DNA of 63,805 nucleotides from Streptomyces sp. NRRL F-2580 (lineage in GTDB: Bacteria; Actinomycetota; Actinomycetes; Streptomycetales; Streptomycetaceae), in the NCBI RefSeq assembly GCF_000720115.1, contig NZ_JOIR01000038.1:1-63805 (forward strand), written 5' to 3'. Positions 17,084 through 24,974 of the stretch are shown here, in pieces. Each line of letters opens with the position of its first letter. Positions within the stretch are counted from its first letter, which is position 1. The notes below the pieces were generated by a model that saw only the letters and a list, made by a program, of their open reading frames with translations, did no database searches and was not told the DNA's origin. The translations under genes and the position numbers were made by a program.

Positions 17084-18286
17084 TCATCTCTTCTTCAGGG
17101 GAAGCAGTGCGCTGATCCGGAAGCCGCCGCCGGGACGCGGGCCCGCGTCCAGGGTTCCGCCGACCATCCCGATCCGCTCGCGCATGCCGATCAGTCCGTG
17201 CCCGGCGCCGTCCGTGCCGCCGTCCTCGTACAGTTCGTGGGCCGCGCCCCGGCCGTCGTCCTCGACCAGCAGGCCGAGCCCGTCGTCGAAGTAGACCAGC
17301 CGGACGCTGGCCGTCGCCTCCGGGCCGCCGTGCTTGCGGGTGTTGGTCAGCGCCTCCTGCACGATCCGGTAAGCCGTCAGCTCGACCCCGCTGGGCAGCC
17401 GCCGCGGCGCGCCCTCGACCTCAAAGTCCACCACGAGCCCGGACGCCCGTACCTGCTCGACCAGGACCTCGATCTGCTCGACGTCGGGCTGCGGCACGTA
17501 GTCCTCGGACTCCTGGGGCTCGCCGGTGCGCAGGACGCCCAGCAGTCGGCGCATCTCGGCGAGGGCCTGGCGGCCGGTGCCGGAGATGGTCTGGAGGGCC
17601 TCCTTGGCCTGCTCGGGGGCCACGTCCATGACGTACGCGGCTCCGTCCGCCTGGACCACCATCACCGAGACGTTGTGCGCGACGACGTCGTGCAGCTCGC
17701 GGGCGATCCGGGCGCGCTCGCCGGCCACGGCCACCTTGGCCTGGGCCTCGCGCTCCTTCTCCAGCCGCTGGTTCCGCTCGATCAGCTGGGCGTAGTAGGC
17801 CCGGCGGGTGCGCAGCGAGTCGCCCAGCACCCACGCCAGCACGAACGGAATGATCATGAAGATGGCGAAGAGGAGGTTGTCGACGTCGTTGCTGCCCTTG
17901 TCCACGCCGAAGCGGACGAAGTAGAGCGGCGCGGCCGCCAGCCCCCAGCCCAGCGCGGTGCGGGAGACCCAGCGCGGGACCTCGCTCGCGGCGACGGTGT
18001 AGAGGATCACGAACATGGCGAGGTCCCAGACGCCCGCGATGATCCCCAGGGAGAGCTGGAAGGCGCCCGCCCCGAGGGTGAGCCAGAACATCGCCTGCGT
18101 CCACTTGCGGCGCAGGGCCACGGCCGTGCTCAGCGCGAGCACCACGGGGACGGCGGCGAACTTCAGGGGCCGGCTGATGTCGGGCTCGCCCGCGACGTTC
18201 AGCATCGAGACCCCGAAGAGGAGGACAGCCCAGAAGCTGTCGACGCCCGTCGGGTGTCTGCGGAGGAAGTCGTAGAGGCGCTGCAC
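17084..18286 (-). CDS. sensor histidine kinase (HisKA_3 family)
   Basis: A 400-residue membrane kinase. Residues 15-155 hold about five to six helices. A short coiled coil leads to the HisKA_3 dimerisation box RIARELHDVVAHN, with His199 as phospho-acceptor. The HATPase domain near the C-terminus shows DDGRG and GLIGMRERI. The N-terminal sensor is all membrane-embedded with short loops, so an intramembrane or envelope signal is likely. It is the first gene of the two-component operon with the NarL-type regulator. Confidence 0.9.
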   Translation of the reverse strand: MQRLYDFLRRHPTGVDSFWAVLLFGVSMLNVAGEPDISRPLKFAAVPVVLALSTAVALRRKWTQAMFWLTLGAGAFQLSLGIIAGVWDLAMFVILYTVAASEVPRWVSRTALGWGLAAAPLYFVRFGVDKGSNDVDNLLFAIFMIIPFVLAWVLGDSLRTRRAYYAQLIERNQRLEKEREAQAKVAVAGERARIARELHDVVAHNVSVMVVQADGAAYVMDVAPEQAKEALQTISGTGRQALAEMRRLLGVLRTGEPQESEDYVPQPDVEQIEVLVEQVRASGLVVDFEVEGAPRRLPSGVELTAYRIVQEALTNTRKHGGPEATASVRLVYFDDGLGLLVEDDGRGAAHELYEDGGTDGAGHGLIGMRERIGMVGGTLDAGPRPGGGFRISALLPLKKR

Positions 18287-18330
18287 GTAACCCAGAGTAG
18301 GGAACGGTGATAGGTGCTGGAGTCAACCAG

Positions 18331-18342
18331 AGGTTCGAACCT
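18331..18342. promoter_or_regulatory. 12-bp perfect palindrome
   Basis: AGGTTCGAACCT lies in the 106-base divergent interval between the sensor kinase and the methyltransferase genes. It is a possible operator, for example of the adjacent NarL-type regulator. Confidence 0.4.
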
Positions 18343-18392
18343 GGCCTCGGGGGCGTACTCCCGAAGGTGGAGTTGAGCTTAGCCTTTGTGGG

Positions 18393-19391
18393 GTGAGCAC
18401 CCAGGGTGGACATCCGACTCCGGTCCGGTGGCGCGACGCGATGGACGCCGCCCTGTACGGGCCCGGCGGCTTCTACGTGCGCCCCGGCGGCCCCGGCCCC
18501 GCCGGGCACTTCCGTACCTCGGTGCACGCCTCCGCGCTGTACGCGGGAGCCGTGGCCCGGCTGCTGCGGTGGGTGGACGCGGAGCTCGGGCACCCGCAGG
18601 GGCTGGACCTGGTCGACATGGGGGCCGGGCGCGGCGAGCTGCTGGCCGGGGTGCTGGCCGCGCTGGAGCCGGAGACGGCCGCGCGGGTGAGGCCGTACGC
18701 CGTGGAGCGCGCGGAGCGGCCCGTGGGGCTCGACCCGCGGATCCGGTGGGTCGGGGCGCCGCCCGAAGGGGCGACGGGGCTGCTGTTCGCCAACGAGTGG
18801 CTCGACAACGTGCCGCTGGAGATCGCGGAGGACGGGCGCTACGTCCTGGTCGCCCCGGACGGTACGGAGAGCCCCGGCGGCCCGCTGGACGGCGCGGACC
18901 GGGCCTGGCTGGAGCGGTGGTGGCCCGGCGGCGGGGCGCAGACCGGCCGGGCTGAGATCGGCCGGGCGCGCGACGAGGCCTGGGCGGGGGCCGTGGCGAG
19001 CCTGGAGCGCGGGCTGGCGGTGGCGGTGGACTACGGCCACACGCGGGACGCGCGGCCCCCGTACGGCACGCTGACGGGCTTCCGCGCGGGCCGGGAGGTC
19101 CCGCCCGTCCCGGACGGCGGCTGCGACGTCACCGCGCACGTGGCGCTGGACTCCTGCGCGGGGCCGGGCGCGGTCCTGCTGACGCAGCGCGAGGCGCTGT
19201 CGGGGCTCGGGGTCTCGGGCTCCCGCCCCGCGCTGGCGCTGGCCTCGGCGGATCCGGTGGCGTACGTGCGGGCGCTGGCGTCTGCCGGAGAAGCCGCCGA
19301 GCTCACCGCGCGCGGGGGGCTCGGCGACTTCTTGTGGCTGTGCCAGCCGGTCGGGATCCGGGCGGCTTGGCCCGGGGCCGCCGCCGGCTGA
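18393..19391 (+). CDS. MidA/NDUFAF7-like SAM-dependent methyltransferase (DUF185)
   Basis: A 332-residue protein with the DUF185 methyltransferase pattern. It opens with [13 protein letters not shown], has the SAM-binding [16 protein letters not shown] at about 70-85, the [15 protein letters not shown] block at about 130-144, and late GGLGDFLWL. The mitochondrial member NDUFAF7 dimethylates an Arg of NDUFS2, the NuoD homologue, during complex I assembly. Here the gene is about 5 kb from an orphan NuoD-like gene, which raises the possibility that they are partners (inference). GTG start at 18393, just after a weak Shine-Dalgarno. Confidence 0.8.
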   Translation: MSTQGGHPTPVRWRDAMDAALYGPGGFYVRPGGPGPAGHFRTSVHASALYAGAVARLLRWVDAELGHPQGLDLVDMGAGRGELLAGVLAALEPETAARVRPYAVERAERPVGLDPRIRWVGAPPEGATGLLFANEWLDNVPLEIAEDGRYVLVAPDGTESPGGPLDGADRAWLERWWPGGGAQTGRAEIGRARDEAWAGAVASLERGLAVAVDYGHTRDARPPYGTLTGFRAGREVPPVPDGGCDVTAHVALDSCAGPGAVLLTQREALSGLGVSGSRPALALASADPVAYVRALASAGEAAELTARGGLGDFLWLCQPVGIRAAWPGAAAG

Positions 19392-19428
19392 CGCGGGCCC
19401 CGTGGGTGGAGCCCGGCCGGCGCCGGGA

Positions 19429-19475
19429 CCCGGGGCTCCGCCCCGGACCCCGCGCCTCAAACGCCGGCGAGGCTG
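19429..19475. repeat. dispersed intergenic repeat, family A, copy 1
   Basis: A 47-bp element containing CCGGGGCTCCGCCCCGG (a 7-bp hairpin) and CCTCAAACGCCGGCGAGGCTG. It recurs in reverse orientation at 23129-23176. It sits between the convergent methyltransferase and M28 peptidase stops, where the hairpin could act as terminator. From memory, this sequence is scattered widely in Streptomyces genomes. Confidence 0.8.
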
Positions 19476-19481
19476 GACTCG

Positions 19482-21032
19482 CTACTGGTTGACCTCGTCG
19501 TGGCCCTGGTGGAGGCCGCCGCCGCTGCCCGAACCGTTCGTCGGCGTCGAGGTGACCGGCTTCGACAGCGGGGCCAGGTCGTGCGCGTAGTGGCCGACCG
19601 CGTCCGCGATGACGTCGACGTTGATGTCGAGCGCCTTCTGGTCGATGTTGGTGATGTCGTCACCCTTGCCGTGGTAGTTCACGTCGTAGGCGACGCCCGC
19701 CTGGCCGCCGAACTTCGCGGCCTGGTCCGGGGTCTTGATGCCCTCGGCGCCGGTGAAGGTGCCGCCGGAGGGGATGCCGACCTCGATGAACGGGCCGTAG
19801 TCCGAGCGGCCGGAGAAGTCCGTGCCCTCGTGCGGGATCTTCTTGGAGTCGAGGAAGTCGGTGATCCCCTTCTCCAGCTGGGCGGAGCCGGCCGGGCCGG
19901 GGCCCGCGCCGGTGGCGTCCGAGTCGTCGCCGTCGTAGACGAAGTACGCGGAGTTCGGCGAGGCGATCATGTCGAAGTTCAGGTAGAGCTTGATCTGCTT
20001 CTTCTGCTCGTCCGTCAGCCCGGCGACGTACGCCTCCGAGCCGAGCAGGCCGAACTCCTCCGCCGACCACCAGGCGAACTTGACCTTGTTCTTGACCTTC
20101 TTCTGCTCGCTCGCGAGCCGCTGGGCGACCTGGAGGATGCCCGCCGAGCCGGAGCCGTTGTCGTTGATGCCGGGGCCGGCCGCGACCGAGTCGAGGTGCG
20201 CGCCGAGGAAGACGGTGTTGTTCTCGTCGCCGCCCTTGGTCTCGGCGATGACGTTGAACGTCTTGCGGTTCTCGCGCAGCTGCCGGATGTCGAGGGTGAC
20301 CTCGACGGGGCCGGCCGCGGCCTCGGCGGCGAGCTTCTCGCCGTCCTCCTGGGTGATGCCGCCCGTCGGCACCTTGCCCGCGTTCGGGTCGCCGAGGGTT
20401 CCGTTGAGGGCGCCCGCGGTGTTGTTGTAGATGATCGCGCCGACCGCGCCGGCCGCCGCCGCGTTCTGCTGCTTCACCGCGAAGGTGCAGCCGCCGCGCT
20501 TGACCAGGGCGATCTTGCCGGTGAAGGTGCCGGAGGCGAAGTCGCCCGGCTCGCAGCCGTTCGTCCCGTCCGCGTCGACCGGGGCGACGGCGACCCGGGC
20601 GGTCACGCCGCCCTCCGGGCTGTTCGCCGTGTACGACATCAGGTGGATCGGTACGTCGCGCTGGTTCGCGCCGCCCACCGTCAGCTTCTCCTCGATCGTC
20701 TCGACGTAGACGAAGTCGAACTCGTTGCGGGTGACCGTGTATCCGGCAGCCTTCATCACGGCCTCGATGTACTTGGCCGACTGCTCGTGGCCCTTGGAAC
20801 CGGCCACGCGGGTGCCGTTGTTGTAGTCGGCCAGGGACTGCAGGACCTTGAGGTGGTTGTAGGCGCCCTTGCCGGTCGCGTCCTTGACCAGCTTCCTGGC
20901 GAGCGCGTCACCGCGGGCGGCGTCGCTCTGCGGGCTCCCGGTGGCTCCGGCCGGTCCGGCGAGCAGCAGCGGTGAGACGAGGGCCGCTGCGGCCAGGGCG
21001 GCGGTTGCTGCGGCTATACGGCGTGAGGGCAT
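19482..21032 (-). CDS. secreted M28-family aminopeptidase with PA domain
   Basis: A 516-residue exported zinc peptidase. The signal peptide is MPSRRIAAATAALAAA with cleavage near GATG (about residue 30). A protease-associated (PA) domain lies at about 130-230, containing GTFTGKIALVKRGGCTFAVK. The M28 catalytic domain shows Zn-ligand motifs LGAHLDS, INDNGSG and WWSAEEFGLLGSEAY, plus FDMI and YGPF segments. The C-terminus is Gly/Ser-rich. The family removes N-terminal residues from peptides outside the cell. The ATG at 21032 follows GGAAGG; the extension to 21110 only translates the tandem repeats and is rejected. Confidence 0.92.
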   Translation of the reverse strand: MPSRRIAAATAALAAAALVSPLLLAGPAGATGSPQSDAARGDALARKLVKDATGKGAYNHLKVLQSLADYNNGTRVAGSKGHEQSAKYIEAVMKAAGYTVTRNEFDFVYVETIEEKLTVGGANQRDVPIHLMSYTANSPEGGVTARVAVAPVDADGTNGCEPGDFASGTFTGKIALVKRGGCTFAVKQQNAAAAGAVGAIIYNNTAGALNGTLGDPNAGKVPTGGITQEDGEKLAAEAAAGPVEVTLDIRQLRENRKTFNVIAETKGGDENNTVFLGAHLDSVAAGPGINDNGSGSAGILQVAQRLASEQKKVKNKVKFAWWSAEEFGLLGSEAYVAGLTDEQKKQIKLYLNFDMIASPNSAYFVYDGDDSDATGAGPGPAGSAQLEKGITDFLDSKKIPHEGTDFSGRSDYGPFIEVGIPSGGTFTGAEGIKTPDQAAKFGGQAGVAYDVNYHGKGDDITNIDQKALDINVDVIADAVGHYAHDLAPLSKPVTSTPTNGSGSGGGLHQGHDEVNQ

Positions 21033-21074
21033 GAAGGTCCTTCCACGACAAAGGCGAGCAGGGCGGGCGGATCT

Positions 21075-21124
21075 GGGCACAGCAGGGCACAGCAAGGCAC
21101 AGCAGGGCACAGCGAGGCACAGCG
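21075..21124. repeat. five tandem 10-bp repeats upstream of the M28 peptidase gene
   Basis: Five head-to-tail copies of RGGCACAGCR (G/A variation only at three positions) between 43 and 92 bases upstream of the peptidase start. The 10-bp spacing keeps every copy on one face of the helix, which suits cooperative protein binding. It may also be an unstable minisatellite. Confidence 0.85.
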
Positions 21125-21303
21125 TGGTGGCGCGTGGTGCGACGGAAACGCAGAATCGGTGTGCGTCAGGTGGGGAAACAGTGAGCGCACGTTAGACAGC
21201 AAGTGGCCACCAAGACCAGAGTTTTCGCTGTTTTCGGTTGATGAATTCCGTATATCGGTGAGTCTGCGCCGAGCAAATCCGGCCAAACGCCCGCCGGTTC
21301 CGC

Positions 21304-22428
21304 CTAGCGCAGGATGCCCTCGATGAAGTCGGAGCCGATGCGGGCGACCGCACCCAGGTCCAACTGGTGCTGGGCGTAGCGGCCTTGCCTCCGCGTGTGC
21401 ATCAGGCCGGCCTTCTTCAGGACGGCCAGATGCCGTGACACCTCCGGCGCGGTGATCCCGTTCACGGCCGCCAGTTCGCTCGTCGTGTACGGGGCCCGCG
21501 CCAGGCTCCGGCACAGCAGCATCCGCATGGGGTGGGCCAGGGCCTCCATCCGCCGCTGGAGCAGCTCCACCGAGCCCGGCGCGGAGACCGGTTCGGGGGT
21601 GCCGAGCGGATAGTGGACCACCGGCCGCCAGCCCGGAGCGTGCACCACGAGCAGATGCGGCCAGCCGAAGTTGGTCGGCACGAAGACGAGGCCGCTGCCT
21701 ATTCGGGGGTCGGTCGCCGTGGTCGTCCCGTGGAGCATCTTGTCGACGGTGATGGTGGTGAGGCCCTCGTCGACGCTGAGCGCGGCCGAGACCTCCCTCA
21801 GCGCGGCCGGCAGCCCCTTGCGGCGCAGCAGTTCGGTCTTGTGCCGGGCGTCGGCGCTCTGCCCCGGTTCCACGCGCTTCCAGGTCTCCGCGAAGAAGGC
21901 CTCGTCGCAGTCCTCCAGGAGCCGGCGCATCCACACCCGTACGCCGGCGGTGTCGTCCAGCAGGCGTACGGAGAACTCCAGCTGGTGGGGGCCGCGGGCG
22001 GCGGCCACCTCCAGCGCCTTGGCCCGGGCCGCCGGGTTCGTGAGCGGGGACGGGCCGCCGCCCTCGTTGTAGAGCGCCAGCCAGCAGTGCTCCAGGGCGG
22101 CCAGCACGAACTGCTCGTCGTCCAGCCGGTCGAGTACGTCGAGCTCCTCGGCCAGGGTCCCGGCGGGCACCCCGGTCCCGCCGGTGATCCCGGCGAAGGC
22201 CATGAAGATGTCGGAGAACGAGCTCCGCCACATGAACTCGCCCTCCAGCAGCCGGTCCGCGAGGCACGGATCGAGCGAGGCGGCGGTGGCCGTGGTCCAG
22301 GAGGTGAGCGCGGGGTGATGGGTGGGCTGGGAGAGCGCGTGCAGCGCCATGCAGAGCTCCGCGAGGGGGGAGGGCGCGAAGGTGATCCGCTCTGCGGGGA
22401 GTCCAGCGATGTCGATGGTGACGCTCAT
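21304..22428 (-). CDS. ArsR/SmtB-type HTH regulator (DUF5937)
   Basis: A 374-residue regulator. The N-terminal two thirds resembles the actinobacterial DUF5937 region, beginning with the ITFAPSPLAELCMALHAL pattern. The C-terminal winged helix (about 280-360) contains LAAVNGITAPEVSRHLAVLKKAGL. No Cys-rich metal site is visible, so this is probably not a metal sensor. The ligand is unknown. It is transcribed on the same strand as the M28 peptidase gene with a 271-base gap, so a regulatory link is possible but unproven. Confidence 0.85.
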   Translation of the reverse strand: MSVTIDIAGLPAERITFAPSPLAELCMALHALSQPTHHPALTSWTTATAASLDPCLADRLLEGEFMWRSSFSDIFMAFAGITGGTGVPAGTLAEELDVLDRLDDEQFVLAALEHCWLALYNEGGGPSPLTNPAARAKALEVAAARGPHQLEFSVRLLDDTAGVRVWMRRLLEDCDEAFFAETWKRVEPGQSADARHKTELLRRKGLPAALREVSAALSVDEGLTTITVDKMLHGTTTATDPRIGSGLVFVPTNFGWPHLLVVHAPGWRPVVHYPLGTPEPVSAPGSVELLQRRMEALAHPMRMLLCRSLARAPYTTSELAAVNGITAPEVSRHLAVLKKAGLMHTRRQGRYAQHQLDLGAVARIGSDFIEGILR

Positions 22429-22626
22429 CAGGCCATTCTGTCGTCCCGCTCACCGGGGGTGTTGCCGGGTGGACCGTGCGGCGCCGCCGTACGAGTGGCC
22501 GCGGGCGGTCCGGCGCGGCGGCCGGACGAGTGATCGTTTGCCTGTGGGGCGGCCGCGGGGAGCCGTCGATTGACGGGGAACGTCAACTGTCGTGCGCGGT
22601 GCCGCCGACGGGGTGAGGGTAGAGCT

Positions 22627-22836
22627 ATGAGCGCGATCGAGCAGTACCTCATAGACACCTGGCGGGCCTCCCAGCACGCGGAGCCGATGCCCCCGCCCCC
22701 CGGCCGCGACGACGTCGCCGTCCTGCGCGAGATCCGGTCGTACGAGCAGGTCAAGGCCGTGGTGGACGGCCGCCCGGCCGACCACCCCTGGCGCGCGGCG
22801 GTGCGCCGGATGCTGAGCCGGCCGCGCGCTTGCTGA
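22627..22836 (+). CDS. small conserved acidic/basic protein of unknown function
   Basis: A 69-residue protein opening MSAIEQYLIDTWRA, with a central MPPPPGRDD and an amphipathic helix containing IRSYEQVKAVVDG. The ATG at 22627 has GAGGGTAGAG upstream and gives a compact protein, while in-frame extension to 22570 lacks homology. Diverges from the ArsR-type gene. No domain is recognised. Confidence 0.6.
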   Translation: MSAIEQYLIDTWRASQHAEPMPPPPGRDDVAVLREIRSYEQVKAVVDGRPADHPWRAAVRRMLSRPRAC

Positions 22837-22900
22837 ACCGCCACCGGCCAGGGGACCCGGCTGGTGGCTCGCGCCGGGCCGGCTGCGCCGGGGCCGGGCT

Positions 22901-22994
22901 TCGGGTGGGGGCCGGTTGGGACGGGGCCGGGCGCCGGGTGGCTGCGCCGCTCGGGCGGGGTCGGGTGGGGGCCGGTTGGGACGGGGCCGGGCGC
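22901..22994. repeat. 34-bp direct repeat with 60-bp period
   Basis: Identical 34-bp copies at 22901-22934 and 22961-22994, both beginning TCGGGTGGGGGCCGGTTGGG. The reverse complement of the core (CCCCAACCGGCCC) appears again at 23102-23114, so the segment can also fold back. It lies in the 350-base gene-free stretch 22837-23186, which has no other recognised content except the dispersed repeat at its end. Confidence 0.8.
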
Positions 22995-23128
22995 GCGCCG
23001 GGGCGTCTCCTCGGACGCCGAACGTGTCGGGGGGTCGGAGAGCCGAGCCCCGTTGCGTTCGGCGCCCTGCGGGGATCACCCCGACACACACCCGACCCCG
23101 CCCCAACCGGCCCGGCTGCCCCCAAATT

Positions 23129-23176
23129 CAGCCCCTCCGGCGTTTGAGGTGCGGGGTGCGGGGCGGAGCCCCCGGG
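23129..23176. repeat. dispersed intergenic repeat, family A, copy 2
   Basis: The same element as at 19429-19475 but reversed: CCGGCGTTTGAGG followed by CGGGGCGGAGCCCC. It ends 11 bases before the coaX stop on the opposite strand and so could form a coaX terminator. Confidence 0.8.
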
Positions 23177-23186
23177 AGGTAACGGC

Positions 23187-23996
23187 TCAGTCGAAGTTCG
23201 GCGCGTTGCGTTCGTAGACCAGTCGCAGTCCGACCAGCGTCAGCCACGGTTCGTGGTCGTCGATCACCGAGGACTCGCCCAGCACCATCGGCGCGAGCCC
23301 GCCCGTCGCGATGACGCGGACGTCGTCCGGGTCACCGTTCGGTCCGGCCAGCTCCTTCGCCATGCGGGCCACGACCCCGTCGACCTGGCCCGCGAAGCCG
23401 TAGACCACACCCGACTGCATCGCCTCGACCGTGGACTTGCCGATCACGTTGCGCGGGCGGGCCAGCTCGATCTTGCGGAGCTGGGCGCCGCGGACGCCGA
23501 GGGCCTCCATGGAGATCTCGATGCCGGGGGAGATGACCCCGCCCACGTACTCGCCCTTCGCGGACACCGCGTCGAAGGTGGTCGCCGTACCGAAGTCGAC
23601 CACGATCGCCGGGCCCCCGTAGAGCTCGACCGCCGCGACCGCGTTGATGATGCGGTCCGCGCCGACCTCCTTCGGGTTGTCCATCAGGATCGGCACGCCC
23701 GTCTTGATGCCCGGCTCCACCAGCACCGCCGGCACGTCGCCGTAGTAGCGCCGTGTGACCTCGCGCAGCTCGTGCAGGACCGACGGCACCGTCGAGCAGA
23801 TCGCGATGCCGTGGATGCCGTCGCCCAGCTCGCTGCCGAGCATCGGGTGCATGCCCATCAGGCCCTGCATGAGCACGGCCATCTCGTCGGCCGTGCGCCG
23901 CGGGTCGGTCGAGATGCGCCAGTGCTCGACGATCTCGTCACCGTCGAACAGGCCCAGGACCGTGTGGGTGTTGCCTACGTCGATGGTGAGGAGCAC
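23187..23996 (-). CDS. coaX: type III pantothenate kinase
   Basis: A 269-residue kinase of the ASKHA fold performing the first step of CoA synthesis, pantothenate to 4'-phosphopantothenate. The phosphate-binding DVGNTHT is at residues 6-12. The catalytic-domain motifs GADRIINAV and DFGTATTFDAV are also present. GTG start at 23994-23996, three bases after the nadC stop. It is the last gene of the NAD/pantothenate operon, so PanC product flows directly to it. Confidence 0.95.
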   Translation of the reverse strand: MLLTIDVGNTHTVLGLFDGDEIVEHWRISTDPRRTADEMAVLMQGLMGMHPMLGSELGDGIHGIAICSTVPSVLHELREVTRRYYGDVPAVLVEPGIKTGVPILMDNPKEVGADRIINAVAAVELYGGPAIVVDFGTATTFDAVSAKGEYVGGVISPGIEISMEALGVRGAQLRKIELARPRNVIGKSTVEAMQSGVVYGFAGQVDGVVARMAKELAGPNGDPDDVRVIATGGLAPMVLGESSVIDDHEPWLTLVGLRLVYERNAPNFD

Positions 23997-23999
23997 GGG

Positions 24000-24974
24000 T
24001 TACACCGCCTCGCGCAGATCGAGGCCGATGTCCAGGATCGGCGAGGAGTGGGTCAGCCCGCCGACGGCCAGGTAGTCCACGCCGGTCTCCGCGTACGCCC
24101 GGGCGGTGTCCAGGGAGAGGCGGCCCGAGGACTCCAGCACCGCGCGCCCGGCCACCAGGGCCACGGCCTCGGCGGTCTGCTCGACCGTGAAGTTGTCCAG
24201 CAGGATCAGGTCGGCGCCAGCCTCCAGGACCTCGCCGATCTGCTCCAGGGTGTCGACCTCGACCTCGATCGGGAGCTCCGGGAAGGCCTCCCGCACGGCC
24301 TTGAAGGCCTGCGCGACCCCGCCCGCCGCCACCACGTGGTTGTCCTTGACCAGCGCGGCGTCCGAGAGCGACATCCGGTGGTTGACGCCGCCGCCGCAGC
24401 GCACCGCGTACTTCTCCAGCGCGCGCAGGCCCGGCGTGGTCTTGCGGGTGTCGCGGACCTTGGCCCCGGTGCCCTCCAGCACGTCCGCCCAGCGGCGGGT
24501 GGCCGTCGCGATGCCGGACAGCCGGCACAGGATGTTCAGCGCGCTGCGCTCCGCCGTGAGCAGGTCGCGGGTGCGCGAGCGCACCGACAGCAGCAGCTGC
24601 CCGGCCTCGACGCTGTCGCCGTCCTCCGCGTGCCGCTCCACCTCGAAGGCCTCGGTGCACACCACGGAGAACACGGCCTCGGCGATCCGCAGACCGGCCA
24701 CGACGCCGTTCTCGCGGGCGACGAAGTCGGCGATCGCCTCGGCCTCCTCGGGCACCGTGGCGACGGTGGTGACGTCCACGCCGCCGTCCAGGTCCTCGGA
24801 GAGCGCCATGTGCGCGATGTCCTCGACCTCGATGGGGTCCAGGCCCGCGTCGGCCAGCAGCTGGGCGAGCGCCGGGTCCAGGCCGCTCTCCTCGCCGTCA
24901 CCGCAGGCGCAGTCGTCGCCGCAGCCGCCGTCGTTCTGGTCGATCAGGGGAAGTTCGGGGGTGCTCACGGTCAC
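24000..24974 (-). CDS. nadC: nicotinate-nucleotide pyrophosphorylase (quinolinate phosphoribosyltransferase)
   Basis: A 324-residue enzyme converting quinolinate and PRPP to nicotinate mononucleotide. It shows the family blocks EDLDGGVDVTT, LCRLSGIAT, DTRKTTPGLRALEKYAV and RCGGGVNHR, with basic substrate-binding residues, and a C-terminal VGGLTHSS. The N-terminus carries a Cys-rich acidic insert (CGDDCACGDG) not needed for the fold. The GTG at 24972-24974 overlaps the nadB stop (GTGA); GTG 24968 is an alternative. nadA is not next to it here. Confidence 0.93.
   Translation of the reverse strand: MTVSTPELPLIDQNDGGCGDDCACGDGEESGLDPALAQLLADAGLDPIEVEDIAHMALSEDLDGGVDVTTVATVPEEAEAIADFVARENGVVAGLRIAEAVFSVVCTEAFEVERHAEDGDSVEAGQLLLSVRSRTRDLLTAERSALNILCRLSGIATATRRWADVLEGTGAKVRDTRKTTPGLRALEKYAVRCGGGVNHRMSLSDAALVKDNHVVAAGGVAQAFKAVREAFPELPIEVEVDTLEQIGEVLEAGADLILLDNFTVEQTAEAVALVAGRAVLESSGRLSLDTARAYAETGVDYLAVGGLTHSSPILDIGLDLREAV

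Noticed and set aside
18315..18345. tRNA-like T-arm (GAGGTTCGAACCTGG)
   Set aside because: No matching acceptor stem, D-arm or anticodon arm can be built around it; it is better seen as a short palindrome.
21033..21110. N-terminal extension of the M28 peptidase (MPCCALLCPA)
   Set aside because: It merely translates the 10-bp tandem repeats and precedes a complete signal peptide with its own Shine-Dalgarno.
22901..23114. CRISPR array
   Set aside because: Only two direct copies with one interval, very G-rich, not palindromic like typical repeats and no cas genes nearby.
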